Below are positions 1 through 6,481 of a stretch of DNA of 30,511 nt, in pieces. Both the position numbers and the translations under genes were made by a program. Source of the stretch: JBMNTP01 sp050945795. GTDB lineage: Bacteria > Bacillota > Clostridia > Christensenellales > MGBC116941. Under the pieces are notes generated by a model. The model had not been told where the DNA came from. It ran no database searches and saw nothing but the letters and a program-made list of their open reading frames with translations. How positions within the stretch are numbered: position 1 is the first letter of the stretch; every line of letters begins with the position of its first letter. The stretch covers positions 1-30,511 of the forward strand of contig JBMNTP010000024.1 of assembly GCA_050945795.1 (NCBI GenBank), in the 5' to 3' direction.

Positions 1-195
1 AGAAGTAATCGTGCCGTTATCGTTCTGAAGCACACCCTTCTCACCCAGGCGTTTGATAACGGTATAGGTGGTGGTGCGTTTCCAGTCTAACTGCTCTTGA
101 CACAGCTTCACCAGTTCTACAGCCGTAACCGGCTCATGTTCCCACATAATCAGACAAAAGCGATATTCGCCTTCGTGAATCTTCGGTATATCCAT
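1..195 (-). CDS. BlaI/MecI-family transcriptional repressor, N-terminal part (runs off window start)
   Basis: The reverse strand reads MDIPKIHEGEYRFCLIMWEH and continues in one frame for 65 codons to the window edge. This is the winged-helix DNA-binding half of the BlaI/MecI family (Penicillinase_R), with the recognition region around the WKRTTTYTVIKRLGEKG segment (about residues 38-54). The start is ATG at 195, preceded by the strong site AAGGAGGTT at 201-209. Known members bind TACA/TGTA dyads as dimers and control beta-lactam resistance, metal or cell-envelope genes; the target here is not visible. It diverges from a second repressor of the same family at 381 and shares a control region with four dyads, so cross- or auto-regulation is likely (inference). 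The dimerisation half lies outside the window. Confidence 0.88.
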   Translation of the reverse strand, partial: MDIPKIHEGEYRFCLIMWEHEPVTAVELVKLCQEQLDWKRTTTYTVIKRLGEKGVLQNDNGTITS

Positions 196-210
196 AAAAC
201 AACCTCCTTG

Positions 211-224
211 TCTACCGTTGTAGA
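211..224. promoter_or_regulatory. BlaI/MecI-type operator 1
   Basis: TCTACCGTTGTAGA is a dyad with the core CTAC-N4-GTAG. It lies just upstream of the ribosome binding site and downstream of the -10 of the leftward repressor gene. BlaI/MecI proteins are known to bind TACA/TGTA dyads. The assignment is by motif and position only. Confidence 0.6.
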
Positions 225-231
225 CTTGTTG

Positions 232-265
232 ATTATAGTCTACACCAGTAGACATGAGATGTCAA
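232..265 (-). promoter_or_regulatory. Promoter of the leftward BlaI-family gene
   Basis: On the reverse strand there is a perfect TTGACA (260-265). Seventeen bases later is TAGACT (237-242), fused directly to a TATAAT (232-237). A CTAC-N4-GTAG dyad overlaps the spacer and -10. The layout matches the rightward promoter at 318-351. Confidence 0.6.
238..253. promoter_or_regulatory. BlaI/MecI-type operator 2
   Basis: GTCTACACCAGTAGAC is a perfect dyad with 6-bp arms around a 4-bp centre. It sits inside the leftward promoter, between its -35 and -10. Its centre is 28 bp from that of operator 1. Confidence 0.6.
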
Positions 266-317
266 TACGGTTCATATATTCTTTACAAATAGACGATGAC
301 AGACCTTTCTTATTATC

Positions 318-351
318 TTGACAAAGCTCCTCTACGTTTGTAGAATATAAT
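318..351 (+). promoter_or_regulatory. Promoter of the rightward BlaI-family gene
   Basis: TTGACA (318-323), a 17-bp spacer, then TAGAAT (341-346), again fused to TATAAT (346-351). Operator 3 occupies the end of the spacer and the -10. The resemblance to the leftward promoter suggests the two arose from one duplicated control element (inference). Confidence 0.65.
331..344. promoter_or_regulatory. BlaI/MecI-type operator 3
   Basis: TCTACGTTTGTAGA is a dyad with the core CTAC-N4-GTAG. It overlaps the -10 of the rightward promoter, a position suited to blocking RNA polymerase. Confidence 0.6.
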
Positions 352-356
352 CAGAG

Positions 357-368
357 CTACATTTGTAG
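357..368. promoter_or_regulatory. BlaI/MecI-type operator 4
   Basis: CTACATTTGTAG contains TACATTTGTA, the closest match of the four to the classical TACA-N2-TGTA operator. It lies between the rightward promoter and the GAGGTG ribosome binding site (368-373), 25 bp centre to centre from operator 3. Confidence 0.6.
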
Positions 369-380
369 AGGTGTTTTTGT

Positions 381-758
381 ATGAATAGAAATATACGCAG
401 ATTACCCGATTCTGAACTTATGGTTATGCAGGCCATTTGGGATTGTCCTCCTCCCGTATCAAAAGCGGATATTGAAGAAGACATTTATAAAATACATCCT
501 ATGGCTGAAACAACACTTCTCACACTTCTTACACGCCTCACGGAGAAGGGATATTTAAGCGTGGAAATCCATAAACGCCGCAAATATTTTACGCCATGTA
601 TTACTCGTCAGGAATATCTGGCAGATCAAAGCAAATCCTTCATTGACAAGCTTTGCGGCGGCAGTATGACTACATTCGCCACAGCTCTATGCAACAGCGG
701 ATTAAGTAAGGAGGAACTGGCAGAGCTTCGTGATATGCTGGAAAGGGGAACATTATGA
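381..758 (+). CDS. BlaI/MecI-family transcriptional repressor
   Basis: A 125-residue protein of the usual family length. The N-terminal winged helix (about residues 6-75) includes LPDSELMVMQAIWD and ETTLLTLLTRLTEKGYL, typical of BlaI/MecI, and is followed by a dimerisation tail (about 75-120). The start ATG has GAGGTG at 368-373, seven bases away, and operator 4 touches this site. The last codons overlap the next reading frame in an ATGA (755-758), which implies translational coupling. In this family the coupled gene is often a BlaR1/MecR1-type M56 sensor protease, but the downstream frame here is cut short and does not show M56 features. This protein or its divergent neighbour probably represses both genes through the shared dyads (inference). 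Confidence 0.9.
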   Translation: MNRNIRRLPDSELMVMQAIWDCPPPVSKADIEEDIYKIHPMAETTLLTLLTRLTEKGYLSVEIHKRRKYFTPCITRQEYLADQSKSFIDKLCGGSMTTFATALCNSGLSKEELAELRDMLERGTL

Positions 759-1024
759 CCATCATTCGTATGTTATGGGCACTCTTTCTTGCCGGATTTG
801 TTGCCTATGCTTTCCGCCGCACATGGAGGTGGGAGCACGGCACCCCTATGCCAGAGACTATGTTCGGTGGTGATAAGGCAAGAACAAAAGAAACAGCCGT
901 AGCCGAGCATTCCGCTTCCTATATACACTCCGCCCTTTGCGAAGCTGCGCCGATATCCCCATTTAACGTTCTCGCTGAGTGTCTGGCTGTAGTTCTGCGC
1001 CATGCTTGCATACCGCAGAGGTGA
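755..1024 (+). pseudogene. Truncated small membrane-protein reading frame coupled to the BlaI gene
   Basis: The frame opens with ATG overlapping the repressor stop. Residues about 2-22 are hydrophobic (IIRMLWALFLAGFVAYAFRR), giving one likely membrane segment with a positive end. I do not recognise the family. The native part probably ends near position 898 (about codon 48). Beyond that, the same bases on the opposite strand encode a conserved serine-recombinase segment, so the last ~41 codons here are an antisense read-through that stops at 1024. The gene therefore looks broken by a rearrangement or insertion. A sensor or transporter partner for the repressor would be expected by context, but the surviving piece does not allow a call. 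Confidence 0.5.
899..1010 (-). pseudogene. Inverted internal fragment of a large serine recombinase
   Basis: Read on the reverse strand from about 1010 to 899, the frame gives ASMAQNYSQTLSENVKWGYR followed by RSFAKGGVYIGSGMLGY. This is the junction between the catalytic resolvase domain and the Recombinase domain of large serine recombinases. In intact members, ...GMLGY continues directly into RRGDDGELEIV. Here that continuation is found on the opposite strand from 1002. So this ~110-bp piece is turned around relative to its own downstream part. Its two ends carry a short imperfect inverted repeat (899-910 and 1002-1013; 9 of 12 bases match). The catalytic serine domain is not in the window. 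Confidence 0.75.
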
Positions 1025-2057
1025 TGACGGAGAGTTAGAGATCGTACCCAGAGAAGCGGAAGTAATACGGCTTATTTACAAACTATACCTTGACGGTTAC
1101 AGCGAGGGCAGCATTGCGAGAGAGATGGAAAAGCACGGCTTCCGCACAGCAAAAGGAAATACAAAGTGGTATCACAAGACGGTGGACAGCATCCTCTCAA
1201 ACGAGAAATATATGGGCGATGCGGTATCGCAGAAAACATACATACAGGATATCTTCTCAAAGAAATCAGTCAAGAACACGGGACAGCTGCCACAGTATTA
1301 TATCACCGACAGCCATGAGGGGATTATAAGCAAAGAGGTGTTTAAGAGAGTCCAGTTTGAACGGGCGCGCAGAAGAAGTATGGCTCCGGTCACGGGAAAG
1401 ACGAAAACCAATGCCGGAAGATTTGCTCCGAAATATGCGCTGACGGGACTGCTGCTCTGTGGAGAATGCGGACACCACTATCGGAGAACAACATGGTACA
1501 GAAAGAGCGGAACAAAGGTGGTATGGCGTTGCACCAACAGACTGGACAACGGAAGCCGATTCTGCCGAGAGTCTCACACCATATCCGAACCTGTGCTGCA
1601 TAAGGCACTCGCAAAATTTATCGCCGGTCTTGCAAGCTCGAAGGATGAGCTCACACAAACCCTTGAAGGTTATGCGATGGAGGTTATAGAGCAGGAAACC
1701 GGAAGTGCGAAGAAGAAAGAGTTGCAAGAGAAACTGGAAATGACTGAAAAGCGCATGCAGCTGATACTGAGTGCCGACATCATATCCGAAGAACTCATCG
1801 AGAGAATAAGCGAAGAATACGATCAGCTGAAACAGGAGATCGAGAAACTCTCAGATCAGCGCGAAACGATGGAAAGACACAACGCATACCTTAACGGGAT
1901 CAGAGAATACCTGCAAGACGCAGACTTTGATACCATGCAGTATGATGATAGGCTTGTAAGCCAAGTAATCGAACAGATCATTGTAAAATCAAAAGACAGA
2001 TTATATGTCCGAGTAAAAGGCGGATATGAAACCGAGATAACCCTTGGTGAAGAATAA
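1002..2057 (+). pseudogene. Large serine recombinase, C-terminal part (catalytic domain missing)
   Basis: The frame covers 351 codons starting at MLAYRRGDDGELEIVPREAE, which is internal to this family rather than a natural N-terminus. Residues about 10-125 match the Recombinase DNA-binding domain. Residues 153-188 hold a zinc-ribbon with cysteines at 153, 156, 177 and 188, and about 225-300 is a long charged coiled coil, as in Tn4451/TnpX- and phage-type recombinases. Intact proteins are about 500-560 residues and begin with a resolvase domain carrying the catalytic serine; that domain is absent. The piece just upstream is present but inverted (899-1010). There is no ribosome binding site before ATG 1002. 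It is a dead remnant, a product of DNA inversion, or an assembly artefact. Confidence 0.85.
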
Positions 2058-2080
2058 CGATAACTACGAAAATTATCACA

Positions 2081-2114
2081 AGCGGGAAGCCAATATTGCG
2101 GCTTCCCGCTTTTT
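2081..2114 (+). terminator. Rho-independent terminator after the recombinase remnant
   Basis: AGCGGGAAGCC (2081-2091) pairs perfectly with GGCTTCCCGCT (2100-2110) over an 8-base loop and is followed by a run of five T (2110-2114). Confidence 0.8.
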
Positions 2115-2204
2115 GCGTTATACTATATATACAACTGAAGTGAGTTGAAAAATGCTTTTGGAATGGGTTTTTAGACAGGAGTTCAAATTCGGCACCTGAC
2201 TCCA

Positions 2205-2280
2205 GTTACTTTTTCTTTACGAAAAGAAAAAGTAACCAAAAAGAAACGAATTGCGCTGAGACGGGGTTCTTCCGCAAAAG
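2205..2280. repeat. Hairpin-bearing repeat, copy 1
   Basis: The copy opens with a perfect 14-bp inverted repeat: GTTACTTTTTCTTT (2205-2218) against AAAGAAAAAGTAAC (2223-2236) with a 4-base loop. It continues through CCAAAAAGAAACG and ends in GGGGTTCTTCCGCAAAAG. The last ~65 bp recur at 2412-2476. Confidence 0.75.
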
Positions 2281-2403
2281 CGAAACGTTATGCCATCGTA
2301 TAGGCACTTGCAAGTGCGCTTTTACGGCAACTACCACTACCAACTCTTTGCGATTCGCCGCTGCTCCGTTTAGGTGCCATACCTCTATATTGGTCACATT
2401 CTA

Positions 2404-2476
2404 CTGCGTTTCTTTGCGAAAAGAAGCGTAACCAAAAAGAAACGTATTGAGCTGGGGCGGGGTTCTTCCGCAAAAG
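2404..2476. repeat. Hairpin-bearing repeat, copy 2
   Basis: A direct repeat of copy 1, about 195 bp downstream. It shares GAAAAGAA, GTAACCAAAAAGAAACG, and GGCGGGGTTCTTCCGCAAAAG apart from a few substitutions. The hairpin stem is eroded. A third, very degenerate copy may lie at about 2489-2530 (CGTTTTCTTTGCC...AAAACAAAACGTATT). Confidence 0.7.
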
Positions 2477-2737
2477 TAATATTGCGCTGCGTTTTCTTTG
2501 CCAAATGCGCAATTAAAACAAAACGTATTCGCGAACTGCCTTTGTGCGGTTTGCGTTTTTTAATCTCAAAGCAAGGCGTTATTTCTTCAAAAAGCATTAC
2601 ATAAGTTTGCCTCCGTTAAAAAAGCGCGGCTAAAGTTAGGCCTGCATTCATTTATATATTTCCCTGATGAGCGTGCAATATCCCAACAACAAAGGCTCTA
2701 TAGCGCAAAGATAAGAGTGGCGCGAAACAGTTGCGCA

Positions 2738-2776
2738 ATTTAAAAAGCAGGCATCATCTTTTAATAATGCCTGCTT
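2738..2776 (-). terminator. Terminator of the P-type ATPase gene
   Basis: On the reverse strand AAGCAGGCAT (2776-2767) pairs perfectly with ATGCCTGCTT (2754-2745) and is followed by TTTTTAA. It lies about 45 bp after the ATPase stop codon. Confidence 0.8.
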
Positions 2777-2820
2777 AGGGATTTAGTTAAATTAGTTAAA
2801 ATAGTAGCTTTTATTCGCTT

Positions 2821-5445
2821 TTAAACGTTTTTGCGTTTTAAAAACAGTCTGTCGAGCTTAAACAGCTTGAACAGCTCAATTATTACTATAGGTGAGAACG
2901 AAAGCAGAGCTACTGTAATCCATTCGCCTGCGTTTAGCGGCACCACCTTAAAAAGGTCCATAAGCGGCGGCACAACAAGTATCGCCAACATAAGGCCGCC
3001 GGATATAGCCACCGCCGCCCATAGCGTGCGGTTGTTGAAAAGCGGGGTTTTGAAGATAGAGTTTACGCCCGACCTTACGTTAAACACATGCACGAGCTGA
3101 CTAAACGCCAAAACGGTAAACGCCATTGTGCGGCCGTATTCAAGCCCATGCCGCTGTCCGATTATAAAAGCCGTGAGCGTAAGCGCGCCTACCATAACGC
3201 CCTGATACGATGTGCGCCATATCATGGAACGCGAGAATATATCATTTTCGCGGTCAGCTGCTTTTATTTTCATTATGCCGCTCGATGCCGGGTCTACGCC
3301 AAGCGCCAGAGCCGGCAGACTGTCTGTTACAAGGTTTACCCAAAGTATATGTATGGGCAGCAGCGGCTCGCTCCAGTTAAGAAGAGTCGCTACAAATAGC
3401 GTAATAATCTCTCCGACGTTGCAGGAAATAAGATACTGGATTGATTTTAATATGTTGTCGAATATACGGCGGCCTTCTTCTACCGCCGCTACAACTGTTG
3501 AGAAATTATCGTCTGCCAGCACCATATCGGCAGCGTCCTTAGCTACATCTGTTCCGGTTATGCCCATCGCCGCACCTATATCGGCCAGCTTAAGCGCCGG
3601 CGCATCGTTAACACCGTCTCCCGTCATAGCGACAACTGCGCCGTGCGTCTGCCACGCCTGCACTATCCTCACTTTATGCTCCGGCGACACTCTAGCGTAT
3701 ACAGAATATAATCCTATCGCCTCTTTGAGCTGCTGCTCGTTCATATTATCAAGTTCAATGCCGGTTACAACCTGCGAAGCGTCGTTAATTATGCCAAGCG
3801 AGCGGGCTATGGCAACGGCGGTATCGCGATGATCGCCGGTTATCATAATCGGCTTTATGCCGGCTGTAAGGCATTTGGCTACTGCATCGGCGGCTTCCGG
3901 CCTTGGCGGGTCTATCATGCCGGTAAGGCCGGCAAATATAAGCTGACTTTCTATATTAGGCATTTCGTCCTGGTGAGGCAGCCTGTCAAGCTCACGGTAA
4001 GCATAGCCGAGCACCCTTAACGCTTCGTTGGCAAGCTGGGAGTTTGTTTCAAGTATTGCGGCTTTATGCCCCTCATCAAGCGGCTGCACCTCGCCATCCT
4101 TTAATATATGCGTGCAGCGTTTTAGTAGCTCATCTAGCGCGCCTTTTGTGTATGAGCGGTAGTTGCCGTCAATATTATGAACGGTGGTCATAAGCTTTCT
4201 TTCGCTTTCAAAGGGTAGCTCCATCAAGCGGGGGTACGCAGCGTCGGCCTCGTCTTTTTTAAGCCCCAGCTTTTCCGCCATAGTTATAAGTGCGGTTTCG
4301 GTAGGGTCACCTATAGGGCCGTCGGGGGTAAGCGCGGCGTCGTTACACAGTACCGCGCATTTTATAACGGCATCGAAATTTTCCATAGTCGCGTCGTTTA
4401 CATCGGTAACATTATCCGGAGCGCTTATGCTTGTTACAGTCATTTTGTTCTGTGTAAGCGTACCGGTTTTGTCCGAGCATATTATCGTCGCGCGGCCTAG
4501 CGTTTCAACAGCCGGCAATGTGCGTATTATGGCGTTGCGCTTTGCCATTCGCTGAACGCCGAGCGCCAGCACTACTGTAGCTATAGCGGGCAACCCCTCA
4601 GGTATGGCGGCTACAGCCAGGCTTACAGAAGTAAGGAACATATCCGCAACTTCTTTGCCGTACATAACGCCGATTATAAATATAACGGCGCATATGGCAA
4701 GCGCGGCTATGCCCAGCGTTTTTCCGAGTTGGCCAAGCTTCTTTTTAAGTGGCGTCTCACTGCTGTCGACAGAGCTTATCATGCCGGCGATTTTGCCTAT
4801 TTCGGTATCCATGCCCGTTTCAACAACTATGCCGCGCCCGCGTCCATATGTAACCATTGTAGAGGAGAAAGCCATATTATGCCTGTCTCCAAGCGGCACA
4901 TTTTCATCGGGCAGCTCCGCCATATTTTTCTCGGACGGCACCGATTCGCCGGTCATAGAAGCCTCTTGTATTTTTAAATTGACCGACTCTATAAGCCTGA
5001 GGTCGGCAGGCACCATAGAGCCTGTTTCAAGCAACACCACATCGCCGCGCACCAGTTCGCGCGACGGTATTGCGGCGGGGACGCCGCCTCTAAGCACGTG
5101 CGCCACCGGAGCCGACAGTTCTTTTAGCGCGTCAAGCGATTTTTCTGCCTTATTTTCCTGTACTATGCCTAAAACTGCGTTTATAACTACTATGCCAAGA
5201 ATTATAAGCGCGTCAACGCCTTCGCCTATAATGAAGGAAACAGCGGCGGCAGCTATAAGCACAATAACCATAAAGTCCTTAAGCTGCGCTATAATTTTGT
5301 CAAGCAGAGTTCTTTGGACTTGCTGGGCCAGCTCATTATAGCCGTCCTTAAGCCGCTTTGCCGCCTCTTCCGGCGATAACCCGCCAGCTGAGGAGGAAAG
5401 CTCAGATAGAATTTGTTCGGAATTTTTTGAATACCAGTACGACAT
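2821..5445 (-). CDS. P-type cation-transporting ATPase, SERCA-like (P2A); probable Mn2+/Ca2+ exporter
   Basis: At 874 residues this is full length for bacterial P2A ATPases. Visible motifs in order are the N-terminal cation ATPase domain (1-70), TGES (165-168, dephosphorylation), PEGLP (282-286, TM4), DKTGT with the phosphorylated Asp325, TGDGVNDAPA (608-617), and C-terminal membrane segments. Ion-binding residues of SERCA are mostly kept: Glu283, Asn676 and Glu679 in TM5, Asn704, Thr707 and Asp708 in TM6. The TM8 position equivalent to SERCA Glu908 appears to be Gln783. It exports a divalent cation using ATP. By sequence one would say Ca2+, but a yybP-ykoY manganese riboswitch sits in its leader, so Mn2+ export is the more likely job, as for the riboswitch-controlled P-type ATPase YoaB of Lactococcus. 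It is transcribed alone. Confidence 0.95.
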   Translation of the reverse strand: MSYWYSKNSEQILSELSSSAGGLSPEEAAKRLKDGYNELAQQVQRTLLDKIIAQLKDFMVIVLIAAAAVSFIIGEGVDALIILGIVVINAVLGIVQENKAEKSLDALKELSAPVAHVLRGGVPAAIPSRELVRGDVVLLETGSMVPADLRLIESVNLKIQEASMTGESVPSEKNMAELPDENVPLGDRHNMAFSSTMVTYGRGRGIVVETGMDTEIGKIAGMISSVDSSETPLKKKLGQLGKTLGIAALAICAVIFIIGVMYGKEVADMFLTSVSLAVAAIPEGLPAIATVVLALGVQRMAKRNAIIRTLPAVETLGRATIICSDKTGTLTQNKMTVTSISAPDNVTDVNDATMENFDAVIKCAVLCNDAALTPDGPIGDPTETALITMAEKLGLKKDEADAAYPRLMELPFESERKLMTTVHNIDGNYRSYTKGALDELLKRCTHILKDGEVQPLDEGHKAAILETNSQLANEALRVLGYAYRELDRLPHQDEMPNIESQLIFAGLTGMIDPPRPEAADAVAKCLTAGIKPIMITGDHRDTAVAIARSLGIINDASQVVTGIELDNMNEQQLKEAIGLYSVYARVSPEHKVRIVQAWQTHGAVVAMTGDGVNDAPALKLADIGAAMGITGTDVAKDAADMVLADDNFSTVVAAVEEGRRIFDNILKSIQYLISCNVGEIITLFVATLLNWSEPLLPIHILWVNLVTDSLPALALGVDPASSGIMKIKAADRENDIFSRSMIWRTSYQGVMVGALTLTAFIIGQRHGLEYGRTMAFTVLAFSQLVHVFNVRSGVNSIFKTPLFNNRTLWAAVAISGGLMLAILVVPPLMDLFKVVPLNAGEWITVALLSFSPIVIIELFKLFKLDRLFLKRKNV

Positions 5446-5490
5446 TTAATCACTCTCCAGTCCTATATTATTATGCTGTTCGGGGCCATA

Positions 5491-5525
5491 TAAAAAACCC
5501 TCGCCCCAAAGAATGGGGCAAAGGT
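5491..5525 (-). terminator. Expression-platform terminator of the manganese riboswitch
   Basis: On the reverse strand ACCTTTGCCCC (5525-5515) pairs along its full 11 bases with GGGGCGAGGGT (5507-5497), using two G-U pairs, over a 7-base loop. A run of T follows (5497-5492). The 5' arm reuses the conserved ACCTTTGCC of the aptamer, so ligand-bound aptamer and terminator cannot coexist: an ON switch. Confidence 0.8.
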
Positions 5526-5612
5526 CTCGCTCTTTAGATATCTTCCAGGCCTAAGCCGTATTGGTGAAAGGATATACCCGAACGGGCGGGCTACTCCCCG
5601 ATGCCTCAATTC
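5515..5612 (-). ncRNA. yybP-ykoY family manganese-sensing riboswitch
   Basis: The reverse strand carries the family hallmarks in order: GGGGAGTAGCC (5599-5589) starting the aptamer, two helical arms (one with CCCGCCCGTTCGGG), and GAGACCTTTGCCCC (5528-5515) closing it. It lies between a good promoter (5614-5642) and the P-type ATPase start (5445). Known members bind Mn2+ and switch on exporters (YybP, MntP, P-type ATPases, TerC-like proteins). The 3' end overlaps an intrinsic terminator, so control is by transcription termination. Confidence 0.88.
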
Positions 5613-5613
5613 G

Positions 5614-5642
5614 AGTATACCATGAAGTGGGAGATTGTACAA
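5614..5642 (-). promoter_or_regulatory. Promoter of the riboswitch-ATPase transcript
   Basis: On the reverse strand TTGTAC (5642-5637) is followed after 17 bp by TATACT (5619-5614). The start point would fall just upstream of the aptamer. Confidence 0.65.
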
Positions 5643-5648
5643 TTATTA

Positions 5649-6182
5649 TCAAGAAAAACGGGTGAATACTATGCGCTCATTTCTTAGCGCGTACAGCACC
5701 AGTTCAATCAAAATGGCGTTTAGCGGTATCATTATTATCTGGGCTATTATGCGCATAGGAAGTATAGCCGGGCTTAGCCCCATAACGGCTACCAGCCAAA
5801 GGCTGTTAAGCCCTATCGAGCATATAATCTGCGTTATGGCGGTTATACCTATAAGCTGCTTAAACACCGGACGGGTTCTGGTTTTTCTAAGCAGCAGCGC
5901 CGGAATAACACCTATAAGCGCGTATGAAAGCGTGAAAAGGGGCATAAATGCGCCGCCCGATGAAATAAGCACTTTCAAGATGTCGGCGACAGCGCCGGTA
6001 AGTGCGCCCATCATAGGCCCGAACAGTATGCCTGAGAGCATAACAGGCAGCATACCAAAGCTCAGATTAAGCGAGTAAGCGCCGAAGAACGGCACCGGAA
6101 TGCCGAGAGGACCGGCAAGAATGCCGCTTAAGCAAGCGAACAGCGCGCCCATAATAAGGTTAGATACAGGTATTTTATTCAT
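5649..6182 (-). CDS. folT: Folate ECF transporter S component (FolT-type)
   Basis: From ATG 6182 the protein is 177 residues, MNKIPVSNLIMGALFACLSG onward, with about six hydrophobic segments and no enzyme motifs, typical of small substrate-binding S components of energy-coupling factor transporters. The early small-residue helix (GALFACLSGILAG) fits the region that contacts EcfT. Folate specificity is inferred from the FolT-like pattern together with a tetrahydrofolate riboswitch directly upstream; known FolT genes are controlled this way. The start is set by AAGGAGGTT about 8 bases before ATG 6182; an upstream in-frame ATG at 6224 lies inside the sequester stem and lacks a site. The ECF ATPases and EcfT are not in the window and are normally encoded elsewhere. 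Confidence 0.85.
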   Translation of the reverse strand: MNKIPVSNLIMGALFACLSGILAGPLGIPVPFFGAYSLNLSFGMLPVMLSGILFGPMMGALTGAVADILKVLISSGGAFMPLFTLSYALIGVIPALLLRKTRTRPVFKQLIGITAITQIICSIGLNSLWLVAVMGLSPAILPMRIIAQIIMIPLNAILIELVLYALRNERIVFTRFS

Positions 6183-6190
6183 AAAAATAA

Positions 6191-6233
6191 CCTCCTTTAT
6201 TTGGCGGCAGAGCAGTAAATGCAAATAAAGAGG
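6191..6233 (-). promoter_or_regulatory. Predicted ribosome-binding-site sequestering helix of folT
   Basis: In the folT leader, CCTCTTTATTT (reverse strand 6233-6223) is almost perfectly complementary to AAATAAAGGAGG (6202-6191), which is the Shine-Dalgarno region. One bulge is needed. This would hide the ribosome site when the upstream THF aptamer is folded in the OFF state. Confidence 0.55.
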
Positions 6234-6266
6234 CTTTTAAAAGCTGCTTTTAAAAAGCATATACTG

Positions 6267-6360
6267 TACAGCGGATGCGATGATGCAACGCGGGCTTAAT
6301 CCCTTCGTCCGCAGGCGACTTCCCATCCTGCGGCACTTTACGCGCAACCTCTACTCTGCA
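6267..6360 (-). ncRNA. Tetrahydrofolate (THF) riboswitch
   Basis: The reverse strand shows the class pattern: GAGTAG near the 5' end, GCGTAAAGTG, the GGATGGGAAGTCG core, ACGAAGGGATTAAGCC, and the closing GCATCCGC. The P1 ends pair (TGCAG 6360-6356 with CTGTA 6271-6267). It lies upstream of the folate S component, the usual partner of this riboswitch. THF riboswitches normally shut the gene off when folates are plentiful. Confidence 0.88.
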
Positions 6361-6383
6361 CATTGTTTTTTCATATATGATTC

Positions 6384-6412
6384 AATATAACATTAATGTA
6401 TGCATATAGCAA
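6384..6412 (-). promoter_or_regulatory. Promoter of the THF riboswitch-folT transcript
   Basis: On the reverse strand TTGCTA (6412-6407), 17 bp, TATATT (6389-6384). Transcription would start about 15-25 bases before the aptamer. Confidence 0.5.
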
Positions 6413-6417
6413 TATAA

Positions 6418-6445
6418 TTGCAAATAAATAAAAACAGTATAAAAT
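6418..6445 (+). promoter_or_regulatory. Possible promoter of the iron alcohol dehydrogenase gene
   Basis: TTGCAA (6418-6423), 16 bp, TAAAAT (6440-6445) in a very AT-rich stretch. The AT content makes chance matches easy. Confidence 0.35.
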
Positions 6446-6481
6446 ATAAATATACCAAATAAAATTAACGGAGGAAAAAAG

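Larger units (their letters stand above)
2115..2744. other. Gene-free stretch with degenerate repeats
   Basis: I see no credible gene here. Short open frames on both strands translate only the repeat itself (for example lysine-rich VTKKK pieces). The stretch contains two good copies and one poor copy of a hairpin-bearing repeat (listed separately) and AT-rich filler. It separates the scrambled recombinase region from the ATPase and may be an old mobile-element scar (inference). Confidence 0.6.

Noticed and set aside
2175..2212. tRNA-like T-arm (GGAGTTCAAATTCGGCACC) in the gap after the recombinase remnant, as a possible att site.
   Set aside because: GTTCAAATT resembles a T-loop, but the flanking stem does not pair as a T-arm and no acceptor, D or anticodon arm can be built around it.
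2206..2604. Several open frames of 60-76 codons on both strands in the repeat region.
   Set aside because: They translate the repeats in different frames, are Lys/Phe-rich, lack ribosome sites and resemble no family.
3088..5341. Long open frames on the plus strand opposite the ATPase gene (up to 245 codons).
   Set aside because: They are antisense shadows; the minus strand encodes an intact P-type ATPase with all motifs.
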